64,000 nucleotides of DNA from Sphingobacterium lumbrici (GTDB lineage: Bacteria > Bacteroidota > Bacteroidia > Sphingobacteriales > Sphingobacteriaceae), in NCBI RefSeq assembly GCF_006476045.1, contig NZ_SRZY01000023.1, positions 186,001 to 250,000 of the forward strand, written 5' to 3'. The notes under the pieces were generated by a model, which saw only the letters and a list, made by a program, of their open reading frames with translations, did no database searches and had not been told where the DNA came from. A program made the position numbers and the translations under genes. Positions 1 to 7,906 of this stretch are shown here, piece by piece; within the stretch, counting starts at the first letter, position 1, and each line of letters begins with the position of its first letter.

Positions 1-933
1 GAACTGGAAACTTTCGAAGCAAAGTTTAAACAATCTATGCAAAGTTCTGTTCCGTTATTAGATATCATCACTCAATACTTATACAAGCAAAAAGGCAAAC
101 AAATGCGCCCTATGTTTGTGTTTTTCTCTGCTGGTCTGTGTGGAACAATTAATGAATCTACTTATCGTGGTGCTTCATTAGTCGAGCTGCTTCACACTGC
201 CTCACTCGTTCATGATGATGTAGTAGATAACGCCAATGAGAGAAGAGGTTTTTTTTCCGTAAACGCCTTATGGAAAAATAAAGTTGCCGTCTTGGTGGGA
301 GATTTTCTTCTCTCCAAAGGCTTGCTCTTATCCGTAGCCAATCAAGAACACGAATTACTCCGAATCGTGTCGGAAGCTGTTGAGCAGATGAGTGAAGGCG
401 AGCTCTTGCAAATTGAAAAAGCACGTAAGTTAGACATCAAAGAGGACATTTACTATGAAATAATCCGAAAAAAGACGGCCTCTCTTATCGCATCATGTTG
501 TGCCTGTGGCGCGTCATCGGCGAATGCAACAACAGATATTGTAGAAAAAATGCGTGAATTTGGTGAGAAAGTTGGCATTGCATTCCAAATCAAAGATGAC
601 CTATTCGACTTTGGAGTAGATGACATAGGCAAACCGGTAGGTAATGATATCAAAGAAAAGAAAATGACATTACCCCTTATATATGCGCTAAGTAAAACAA
701 CTTCCAGTGAAAAAAGGCGAATCATTAATTTGGTTAAAAACCATAATGACGATAGTAAAAAAATAGAAGAAGTCATTCATTTTGTGCGAAGCAGCGGTGG
801 ATTAGAATATGCAACTAAAAAAATGTTAGCTTACCAACAGGAAGCTTTTCAAATTTTAGCACAATTTCCAGATAGCATCCACAACACCGGATTACAACAA
901 CTAGTCAAATTCACTACAGAAAGAAAAAAATAA
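1..933 (+). CDS. Polyprenyl (isoprenyl) diphosphate synthase, 5' end outside window
   Basis: Trans-prenyl chain elongation enzyme of the FPP/GGPP/octaprenyl synthase family. It condenses isopentenyl diphosphate onto an allylic primer for quinone or cell-wall lipid carriers. Both aspartate-rich motifs are visible: DDVVDNA in the first half and DDLFDFGVDD in the second, with the GDFLLSKG segment between them. The reading frame is open from base 1, through E-L-E-T-F-E-A-K-F before the first ATG at 37, and this stretch fits the family's N-terminal helix. The true start is therefore probably upstream of the window and the ATG at 37 is internal. The exact chain length of the product cannot be judged. 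The next gene starts 3 nt downstream, so the two are probably cotranscribed. Confidence 0.9.
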   Translation, partial: ELETFEAKFKQSMQSSVPLLDIITQYLYKQKGKQMRPMFVFFSAGLCGTINESTYRGASLVELLHTASLVHDDVVDNANERRGFFSVNALWKNKVAVLVGDFLLSKGLLLSVANQEHELLRIVSEAVEQMSEGELLQIEKARKLDIKEDIYYEIIRKKTASLIASCCACGASSANATTDIVEKMREFGEKVGIAFQIKDDLFDFGVDDIGKPVGNDIKEKKMTLPLIYALSKTTSSEKRRIINLVKNHNDDSKKIEEVIHFVRSSGGLEYATKKMLAYQQEAFQILAQFPDSIHNTGLQQLVKFTTERKK

Positions 934-936
934 GAT

Positions 937-1989
937 ATGAGTCACGAGCTAATGTTTTTTGGAGGATTTATTATTTTTATCATCCTCATGCTTGCTATAG
1001 ATCTGGGGTTGTTTTCCAAAGGCGATAAACCTGTCTCCTTTAAGACCGCAGCAATCATGTCTACTATCTGGGTACTTTTTGCACTGGCGTTCGGACTAGT
1101 ACTTTATTTTTGGGGGAATGAACTACATAATATCCACGATATAGCTCGACTCAAGGAAATCATAGCACAAAATTACCACAACATAAAAATCGTTGAATCC
1201 GATCTCACAGCAAGTATTCAAATTTACAACAAAAACCTAACCATCGAATATCTAACAGGCTATGTCGTTGAGTATGCGCTTTCAGTAGACAATATCTTTG
1301 TTATGGTACTGCTATTCTCTTCATTCGGTATTCCAGAAAAATACTATCACAAAGTACTAGTTTGGGGAATCATAGGCGCTATTTTATTACGCTGTATTTT
1401 TATTTTTGTAGGTGCCGCATTGATCGCTAAATTTGGTTGGATACTTTATCTATTTGGGGCTTTCTTAGTGTACACCGGCATTAATATGTTCATCAACCGC
1501 AATACGGAAGAAGAGGTAGATCCTCAAAATCATCGTGTCGTAAAATTTGCTTCCAAATATTTTAAAGTTACCCCAAAATTAGATGGAGGAAAATTCTTTC
1601 ATTTAGAAAATGGTATAAAGTACATGACCCCTCTTTTTTTAGTATTATTGGTTATCGAATTTACAGATTTGATTTTTGCAGTGGACTCTATTCCTGCTAT
1701 ATTTTCTATCACTAAAGACCCTTATATTGTATTCTTTTCAAATATTTTTGCGGTCTTAGGATTACGGTCAATGTTCTTCCTACTGGTAAATATCATCCAT
1801 AAATTCCATTATTTAAAAGTGGGTCTTGCCTTCTTATTGGTATTCATTGGAGCAAAGATGCTATTACATGGTTGGCTAGAACAACTCGGATTCAAAACCG
1901 TACACTCCTTAATCATTATCATCGGAATACTAGCGATCAGTATTGTTGCATCACTTGTCTTTCCTAAAAAAGAAAATCTAACGAATTAA
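937..1989 (+). CDS. TerC/Alx family integral membrane protein
   Basis: Polytopic inner-membrane protein of 350 aa. Family members are linked to metal (manganese) export, tellurite resistance and pH-responsive Alx. The diagnostic acidic membrane motifs are present: DLGLF near residue 25, YALSVDNIFV near 110, and EFTDLIFAVDSIPA near 241-255. About eight or nine hydrophobic helices can be seen. Length agrees with Alx-type proteins (~320-350 aa). A Mn2+ role is family knowledge, not seen in the sequence. The gene follows the prenyl synthase by 3 nt and is followed by a repeat-filled convergent intergenic region. Confidence 0.9.
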   Translation: MSHELMFFGGFIIFIILMLAIDLGLFSKGDKPVSFKTAAIMSTIWVLFALAFGLVLYFWGNELHNIHDIARLKEIIAQNYHNIKIVESDLTASIQIYNKNLTIEYLTGYVVEYALSVDNIFVMVLLFSSFGIPEKYYHKVLVWGIIGAILLRCIFIFVGAALIAKFGWILYLFGAFLVYTGINMFINRNTEEEVDPQNHRVVKFASKYFKVTPKLDGGKFFHLENGIKYMTPLFLVLLVIEFTDLIFAVDSIPAIFSITKDPYIVFFSNIFAVLGLRSMFFLLVNIIHKFHYLKVGLAFLLVFIGAKMLLHGWLEQLGFKTVHSLIIIIGILAISIVASLVFPKKENLTN

Positions 1990-2077
1990 CATCTAAACAC
2001 GCGTGAACCACCTGCGCCAATGGCATCAAAATTTGGTTGGTGGTTGGCTTAAGTGGAGGTTTGGAGATTGTCGTTAT

Positions 2078-2624
2078 TAAAAGAAGGTTTATTTAGTCAG
2101 TTTTTTGTCCACCGCATTACCTATCCGTCGTTGCCACGACAGGGCCTTCTTTATTCCTTTGATGAATAAAGAAGCAAACAAATCAAGGCTGGTACCGTAT
2201 TTGTCGTTCCGGCTACGCGATGATGCACAGCGCAGCTCTTAGGCCTCCAGCGCTCTGTCCCATTTCAAAGGCTGAGATCTGCTTGGTTAAGCGCTGATTA
2301 TACGCTTCTGCAGCACATCATCTGCTGCCTGCACATCCAAATCCGCTAAGGCCGTTTTTTTTAATTCAGCTAGAGTATAAAATAATATTTGAGAATAAAG
2401 CACTATCCTTTCATACTCGATAAATGTCGCCTTGGCGGGTCGCCAATAGCAGGAATGGTGAACCGCTGTGGTGAGCCGGCACAGCGACGACTTTTGCTTC
2501 TTTTGAGAGAAAAGAAGGAGGCCGCCCGCCGATGAGGGCAAAAAGATAAAATACAGATATTAATGGTTGCTAATACAATTTGGAATTAGTGAGTGACAAA
2601 CTGTCTAAATTAAACCTTCTTTTA
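2078..2624 (+). repeat. Copy A of the intergenic inverted-end repeat element (diverged)
   Basis: A ~547 bp element filling the 1990-2780 gap between the convergent ends of the TerC gene and the coiled-coil gene. Its ends are imperfect inverted repeats: taaaagaaggtttatttag at 2078-2096 and its complement with one extra base at 2605-2624. It shares long blocks with copies B (22401-22839, opposite strand) and C (39493-39963): the block around cattacctatccgtcgttgc (2115-2134), the block with gatgatgcacagcgcagctc, the catcatctgctgcctgc block, and the ccgttttttttaattcag block. The right third (about 2430-2540) differs from B and C except for a closing gtcgc...gcgac stem. No credible protein is encoded. 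Confidence 0.85.
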
Positions 2625-2780
2625 CCATCAACAATACCCCTAGAAATCCTGATTAATCCGTTCTGTGCGTTAAACAAAAAAGTTGCGGGGGGGAAGGTAA
2701 TAAAGAGAAAATAAAAAAAGAAGGTGTCCCCTCTTTCAATTTTCAATGCTATACATATTTCAACTGTCCATACACGGACG

Positions 2781-3722
2781 TTATTTTAAAACGACACTCG
2801 ATCTACCCATAATGGCATTGTCAGCATATAATAACACGGTATACGCACCTTTTTTAAATCCCCTAGATCCATCCTTCCATAAGAACTGATATTCTTCTCC
2901 CCTATTGGTAAAATGAATCGACTTTTTAGTAGAATATTGAAGCTTATCACCATGAATATAAAAAACATTATTTGGGTTAGCGATTAAGTTACCTTGCGGA
3001 TCGATGACTCGAATAAAAATATCTTTATTTCCTTCCACAGCTAATGGATTGTCAGCAATAGTAAATCTGATTTGCAATTCGTCAACCCTTTTTGACTTAG
3101 TTTCTATTTCAATATTACCTCTTCTAGATATTTCAATACCATTGACCTGTATATTGGAAACTTTAATAGACGAAGCAATATTGACCTTATCATTAAGGTC
3201 TTTATTTTTGAGTGTTATTTCCTCAATATGCTGCGCTCTTTCTCTCACTTCAGATGAAAGTAGTTCATTCTCCCTTACCAACATATCATTTTGAAGTTTT
3301 AATTCCTTCATGCTGATCTTCAAATCAGCGACATCCTTCTTCAGGCGAATTACCTGTTGTCTTGCAGACATTAGTTCATCTTCTGATATTCCTGAAATTT
3401 CTAGTTTCTCCCGAAGTCCTTCAATTACATTCCTTGCCTCACGTTTAGAAGCAATGATCTCCCCAGACAAGGCAAGATCTTGATTACTTAAATTATCTAA
3501 TTCGGCTTCTATCCGATCTATTTCAATTTGCAGGCTTTCCTTCTCTAATGTTATGGTATATAGCTTTTCACCGGAAGACTTAAATTTCACATAGAAATAG
3601 ACATTTGTCATCAATAACGCAACGATAGCTATAATAAAAAAATAAATTTTGGAATTATCTTTTTTCTCCTCTGACGCCTCACTCTGTTGACTTACACTTT
3701 TAACTTCCATAGCCGTACTCAC
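2781..3722 (-). CDS. Single-pass membrane protein with long coiled coil, unknown function
   Basis: I do not recognise a named family. The 313 aa protein has a short charged N-terminus rich in E, S and K, one membrane helix at about residues 26-47 (YFFIIAIVALLMTNVYFYV), a long heptad-rich coiled coil at about 55-190, and a compact beta-rich C-terminal domain (about 195-313) containing ISRRGNIEIETKSKR and a terminal GRSSVVLK. The topology suggests an inner-membrane anchor with a periplasmic coiled coil and a globular head. The start codon has an in-frame alternative ATG four codons downstream (MEVKSV). It lies upstream of gmd on the same strand; its 3' end faces repeat copy A. Confidence 0.75.
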   Translation of the reverse strand: MSTAMEVKSVSQQSEASEEKKDNSKIYFFIIAIVALLMTNVYFYVKFKSSGEKLYTITLEKESLQIEIDRIEAELDNLSNQDLALSGEIIASKREARNVIEGLREKLEISGISEDELMSARQQVIRLKKDVADLKISMKELKLQNDMLVRENELLSSEVRERAQHIEEITLKNKDLNDKVNIASSIKVSNIQVNGIEISRRGNIEIETKSKRVDELQIRFTIADNPLAVEGNKDIFIRVIDPQGNLIANPNNVFYIHGDKLQYSTKKSIHFTNRGEEYQFLWKDGSRGFKKGAYTVLLYADNAIMGRSSVVLK

Positions 3723-3777
3723 TTCTCTATTTTTTCAGATTGCCGTAAATATTTCTCACTATACATTGGATATCAAA

Positions 3778-3811
3778 AATTATTCCAATTTAGCAATTAT
3801 TCCAATTTAGC
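3778..3811. repeat. Two tandem copies of a 17-bp unit
   Basis: The unit aattattccaatttagc occurs twice head to tail (3778-3794 and 3795-3811). It ends exactly at the base before the gmd stop codon on the minus strand. It is probably a replication-slippage duplication in the gmd 3' flank. No function is evident. Confidence 0.8.
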
Positions 3812-4972
3812 TTATTCGAAATAATTTAAGACATCAAACCCACCATCTTTAAGATATTGCTCTTTATGCATCAGGCGCAAATCTGATAATACCATTTCAG
3901 AAACCAGTGTTTCAAGTGTATATTTGGGTTTCCATCCCAATTGATTTTGTGCTTTCGAAGGATCACCAATCAGTAAATCCACTTCTGTAGGTCTAAAATA
4001 ACTCGGATCAACTTTGACTACTGTCTGACCTAGTTTTATATGTTCTGGGTTAATATTTAATGCTTGTAAACGCTCATCATCTCGATCGATTATTACACCT
4101 TTTTCGTTTTCACCACGGCCACTAAATTCGACTTCAATACCAAGTTCAGCAAAACTCAGTCGCACAAAGTCTCTAACGGTTGTCGTCACTCCTGTAGCAA
4201 TAACAAAATCTTCGGGTTTTTCTTGTTGCAAAATAAGCCACATGGCTTCAACGTAATCTTTGGCATGCCCCCAATCCCGCTGAGCAGAAAGATTTCCCAG
4301 GTACAATTTATGTTGCAAACCTAAAGCAATCTTTGCGACAGCTCGGGTAATTTTACGTGTAACAAATGTTTCTCCGCGCACCGGACTTTCATGATTAAAC
4401 AGTATACCATTACATGCAAACATATTATACGCTTCACGGTAGTTTACTGTAATCCAATACCCATACATTTTGGCAACAGCATAAGGACTACGTGGATAAA
4501 ACGGAGTCGTTTCACTCTGAGGCACCTCCTGTACCAATCCATATAATTCGGAAGTAGACGCTTGGTAAACCCTTGTTTTATCCGTTAGTCCTAATAAGCG
4601 TACCGCTTCCAGTACCCTAAGTGTTCCTATACCATCTGCATTAGCTGTGTATTCAGGGGTATCAAAACTGACCTTTACATGGGATTGAGCTGCCAGATTA
4701 TATATTTCATCTGGCTGTGTTTGCTGAATGATGCGAATCAAATTAGTGGAATCCGTCAAATCTCCATAATGAAGAACAAAATTACGATTATCAAGATGAG
4801 GATCTTGATAAAGATGGTCGATTCGGTCTGTATTGAAAAGCGAACTTCTTCTTTTTAAGCCGTGTACAATGTAACCCTTTTTAAGTAAAAATTCGGCTAA
4901 ATAAGCTCCATCTTGACCGGTCACTCCAGTAATAAGGGCCGTCTTACGCGTATTTGATTCCATATTATGCAA
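3812..4972 (-). CDS. gmd: GDP-mannose 4,6-dehydratase
   Basis: Converts GDP-D-mannose to GDP-4-keto-6-deoxy-D-mannose, the first step to GDP-L-fucose and related deoxysugars for surface polysaccharide. It is an extended SDR. The NADP-binding [10 protein letters not shown] sits at about 16-25, the HGLKRRSS segment contacts NADP phosphate, a catalytic STSELYG loop follows, then the [10 protein letters not shown] (YxxxK) motif and the [17 protein letters not shown] stretch typical of Gmd. At 386 aa it is slightly longer than E. coli Gmd. Two starts are possible, MHNMES and MES. No GDP-fucose synthase (fcl) lies beside it, so the final sugar cannot be told from context. Confidence 0.95.
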   Translation of the reverse strand: MHNMESNTRKTALITGVTGQDGAYLAEFLLKKGYIVHGLKRRSSLFNTDRIDHLYQDPHLDNRNFVLHYGDLTDSTNLIRIIQQTQPDEIYNLAAQSHVKVSFDTPEYTANADGIGTLRVLEAVRLLGLTDKTRVYQASTSELYGLVQEVPQSETTPFYPRSPYAVAKMYGYWITVNYREAYNMFACNGILFNHESPVRGETFVTRKITRAVAKIALGLQHKLYLGNLSAQRDWGHAKDYVEAMWLILQQEKPEDFVIATGVTTTVRDFVRLSFAELGIEVEFSGRGENEKGVIIDRDDERLQALNINPEHIKLGQTVVKVDPSYFRPTEVDLLIGDPSKAQNQLGWKPKYTLETLVSEMVLSDLRLMHKEQYLKDGGFDVLNYFE

Positions 4973-5052
4973 TATTGCCCAAACTTAGATAACTTTCCCT
5001 TTATATGCAAGTCATCGAAACAACATATAGAAGGAAAGTTACGGCCTGGTAT

Positions 5053-5550
5053 CTATAGCACGGCTAGCGCAGCATCGTAATTCGGCTCCTCCACTGTCTC
5101 TTCTACCTGCTCCGTATAGATGACATTTCCATGTTCATCCAACACCACGATAGCTCGGCTCAACAAACCTTCTAAAGGCCCATCAATAAACTTAACGCCA
5201 TAAGCATCTGAAAAGTTAGAATTTTTATATTCCGAAAGTGAAACAACGTTTTCCAATCCTTCGGCTGTGCAAAAACGTCCCTGTGCAAAAGGTAAATCTT
5301 TAGAAACACATAACACGATTGTATTTTCTAAACCAGAAGCCTTTTCATTAAACTTCCGTACAGATGCTGCACATGTCCCTGTATCCATACTAGGAAAGAT
5401 ATTTAAAATCAACTTTTTACCTGCGAAGTCTCCCAATGTCTTTTGGGATAAATCCCCTCCAGTTAATGAAAAATCTGGGGCTTTAGATCCTACTTGTGGC
5501 AGTGTACCTTTCGTATTTACAGGACTTCCTTTAAATTTTACTTGACTCAT
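5053..5550 (-). CDS. tpx: Thiol peroxidase (atypical 2-Cys peroxiredoxin)
   Basis: Thioredoxin-dependent reduction of hydrogen and organic hydroperoxides in the cytoplasm. The 165 aa protein has the Tpx pattern: peroxidatic Cys60 in [16 protein letters not shown] and resolving Cys94 in GRFCTAEG, 34 residues apart as expected. The N-terminal [15 protein letters not shown] and the FSLTGGDL segment also fit the family. It stands alone, transcribed divergently from the FadL-type gene at 5741. Confidence 0.95.
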   Translation of the reverse strand: MSQVKFKGSPVNTKGTLPQVGSKAPDFSLTGGDLSQKTLGDFAGKKLILNIFPSMDTGTCAASVRKFNEKASGLENTIVLCVSKDLPFAQGRFCTAEGLENVVSLSEYKNSNFSDAYGVKFIDGPLEGLLSRAIVVLDEHGNVIYTEQVEETVEEPNYDAALAVL

Positions 5551-5740
5551 ATTACATTATTTTTTTTGAATATAGCTAATTCATATAACTCTATTAAAAA
5601 AAGACAAAGATTATTTTTATTAACAAAAAAATACTACGTTAGCATTATATTTCATCCTCATTAGCTAACCAAAATATATATGAATCCGGCACAGTAAAAC
5701 GTTTATCGTCAAACGATCCATTTGAAACAGAAAAATACGT

Positions 5741-6961
5741 ATGAAAAAATTACTACTAAGTTTATTATTGGCTAGTCCCACTCTATTATTTGCCCAAGGC
5801 TCTAAGATCAATACACAAAGTCAGAAAGCAGTGAGTATGGCCGGTGCAGGGTCGGCATTATTTATCGATGAGGCAAGCATTTTCTATAGTCCCGGCGCTT
5901 TAGCTAAGATGAGATGCAACGGGATCTCCATTGGCGCTTCCACTATGATGTACCGCTCTACTTTTAGGGAATACAACAGCACAGAAATTCACCACACGAA
6001 GTTCAAAATTACTCCACCATTTTCTGTATTTGCCACTTTCGGCCCCAAGAATTCGTGGTGGAAGGCCGGAATTGGTGTCTACACCCCCTTCGGGGGTTCA
6101 GTGCACTGGGGCACAGACTGGCCGGGAAAATACGAGCTCAATCACTTACAGATGAGAGCTATTTATATCCAACCTACATTAAGTCTTAAGATCACGGATA
6201 ATTTTGGTATTGGCGGTGGATTCGTTTACAATGTTAGTCAAATCGATTTATCCCGATCAATACCGATATCCATGGCTGATGGCAGCAGTGGTCAGGTTAA
6301 TTTATCAGGTACAGGTACAGGTATAGGATATAATCTAGGCGTACATTACGACCTGGAAAACAGTTTCTCCTTATCATTAAGCTACCGTTCAAATGTTGTT
6401 ACAAAACTAAAAGATGGTGACGCTGAATTTTCTGTTCCTCCCTCACTTGCTGCATCCTTTCCAAATACCACCTTTAATACAGAGTTGCCACTGCCGGCTT
6501 CATTTAATTTCGGAATAAGCTTTCCGGCGAGTTCGAAAGTCGATATTGCAGCTGACGCCACTTTTGTTGGATATGATATTTATCAAAGTTTAGACTTCGA
6601 TTATGCGGACAATACCCCAGTTTTAACCGATACACATCAGGACAAAAAATATGACAATGCTTTTTCAGGTAAGGTGGGTGTAAATTATAGAACATGTGAT
6701 AACCTCACTTTACGAGCAGGTGTAGGGTATGTTTTCTCTCCAGTAAGAGGGCCTTATGTTTCTCCAGAAACGCCAGACAACAACAGGGCGATGGCTTCGG
6801 CAGGCTTCACCTACCTGCTTTCAGACAAATGGGACTTAACTGCGGCATATTTACTTCAGCAAGTACAAGCGCGTACGGTAACGAACAAAGCTTCTGGATT
6901 GTCAGGAACGTATAAGACTACTATCCATGCTCCCGGTATATCACTTACTTACAAATGGTAA
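5741..6961 (+). CDS. FadL/OmpP1/TodX-family outer-membrane transport protein
   Basis: Predicted 14-strand outer-membrane beta-barrel for hydrophobic substrates such as fatty acids. A signal peptide is clear (MKKLLLSLLLASPTLLFAQG). Next comes the SQKAVSMAGAGSALFIDEASIFYSPGALA segment, which corresponds to the N-terminal hatch of FadL proteins (family pattern N-P-A/G after an Asn/Asp-rich stretch). The rest is alternating aromatic beta-strands ending in a C-terminal aromatic residue (LTYKW), as usual for barrel insertion. The 406 aa length is normal. Substrate cannot be inferred. Confidence 0.88.
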   Translation: MKKLLLSLLLASPTLLFAQGSKINTQSQKAVSMAGAGSALFIDEASIFYSPGALAKMRCNGISIGASTMMYRSTFREYNSTEIHHTKFKITPPFSVFATFGPKNSWWKAGIGVYTPFGGSVHWGTDWPGKYELNHLQMRAIYIQPTLSLKITDNFGIGGGFVYNVSQIDLSRSIPISMADGSSGQVNLSGTGTGIGYNLGVHYDLENSFSLSLSYRSNVVTKLKDGDAEFSVPPSLAASFPNTTFNTELPLPASFNFGISFPASSKVDIAADATFVGYDIYQSLDFDYADNTPVLTDTHQDKKYDNAFSGKVGVNYRTCDNLTLRAGVGYVFSPVRGPYVSPETPDNNRAMASAGFTYLLSDKWDLTAAYLLQQVQARTVTNKASGLSGTYKTTIHAPGISLTYKW

Positions 6962-7264
6962 CATAACAACATTATAAAATATCCACATAACACAGGCCGC
7001 ACAAATAATATAATTTGGACATCCCTCTATGGTCGTTAAAAGACAAACCGTGCGCGAGCTCACCAAAGGTAAACCGAGAACCGTGTAGTGTGCATTCATA
7101 CATTATGAGCATATATCTATGAATAATTTGCCTTTATATCAAAACGCGATTATATTTTCATAAAACTTTTTCATGAAACTGCAAATTACGAATTGTTTTT
7201 TTTCTACTAGGCATTCGTGAATGCAAAGCATTTTATCTAAGTTTGTTCATATAAAGCAGTTCAA
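6962..7264. other. Intergenic region, only a promoter recognised
   Basis: About 300 bp between the FadL-type gene and the OsmC gene. Apart from the -7 box at 7238-7245, I see no credible coding frame, repeat family member or strong terminator hairpin. Confidence 0.6.
7238..7245 (+). promoter_or_regulatory. Bacteroidota -7 promoter box (TAAGTTTG) for the OsmC gene
   Basis: TAAGTTTG matches the Bacteroidota consensus TAnnTTTG exactly and lies 19 nt before the ATG at 7265. This predicts a very short untranslated leader. Confidence 0.6.
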
Positions 7265-7681
7265 ATGAAAGTCTACTTAAATCGTAAAAATAATGCGGTT
7301 CACTTTGAAGCCTCAAGTGAACTGTCTACTGTAAAAGTAAATATAGACGGCTCAGAGTCTATCGGAGGAGAGGGCAAAGGTGTAAGACCAATGGAGCTCA
7401 TTTTGATGGCTTTGGGATCCTGTAGTGTTTTTGACCTTACTACCATTCTTCAAAAACAACGTCAAGAAATAGAAGATATTGAGGTAGAAATTGAGGGACA
7501 AAGACGTGACGAGATTCCTAACATCTTCACCTCCATCCATATTAACTTTGTGTTAAAAGGCCAGATTGACGAAGTCAAAGCGTATAAAGCGGCAGAACTA
7601 GCGGTTAAAAAATATTGTTCGGTACACGATATGCTCGCTGCCGGAGGAGTGGATATCACCTACAGTATCAAGATAAATTAA
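7265..7681 (+). CDS. OsmC/Ohr-family peroxide-detoxifying protein
   Basis: Small cytoplasmic thiol-dependent (hydro)peroxidase family, 138 aa. The two conserved cysteines are in place: Cys53 in MALGSCSVFDL and Cys118 in VKKYCSVHDML. The GGEGKGVRPMELILMALGSC segment is the family's central helix entry. It belongs to the YhfA/OsmC-like branch rather than Ohr, judged by the short length and the KKYCSVHDML form. It is monocistronic with its own promoter at 7238-7245. Confidence 0.9.
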   Translation: MKVYLNRKNNAVHFEASSELSTVKVNIDGSESIGGEGKGVRPMELILMALGSCSVFDLTTILQKQRQEIEDIEVEIEGQRRDEIPNIFTSIHINFVLKGQIDEVKAYKAAELAVKKYCSVHDMLAAGGVDITYSIKIN

Positions 7682-7855
7682 TAACCGCACTACAAACCAA
7701 AAGAGACGGCTAATATCAAAAAAACACCCTGCGGTTTATGTTATCCCATAGGTACGCTACATAGATTCAGTACAAAGAAAACCAATCCAATATTTTGGAG
7801 ACACTCTCCTTAACTTTCATTCCATATAAAGGAAATTCATTTTCAGCACCTTCGT

Positions 7856-7882
7856 TTGTCATTTTAAAAATCTGTAACTTTG
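7856..7882 (+). promoter_or_regulatory. Bacteroidota promoter of uvrA (TTG ... TAACTTTG)
   Basis: A TTG at 7856-7858 and TAACTTTG at 7875-7882, with a 16-bp spacer, match the -33/-7 pattern. A TTG codon in frame with uvrA lies inside this -7 box (7880), so that codon is upstream of the expected transcript start and cannot be the initiation codon. The ATG at 7907 is the supported start. Confidence 0.65.
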
Positions 7883-7906
7883 CAAATTGCAAAAACTCAA
7901 TGTTCA

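Noticed and set aside
2287..2541. An 84-codon minus-strand frame containing KTALADLDVQAADD
   Set aside because: Inside repeat copy A. The KTALADLD part recurs in copy B, but copy C carries a stop in it, so coding selection is not supported.
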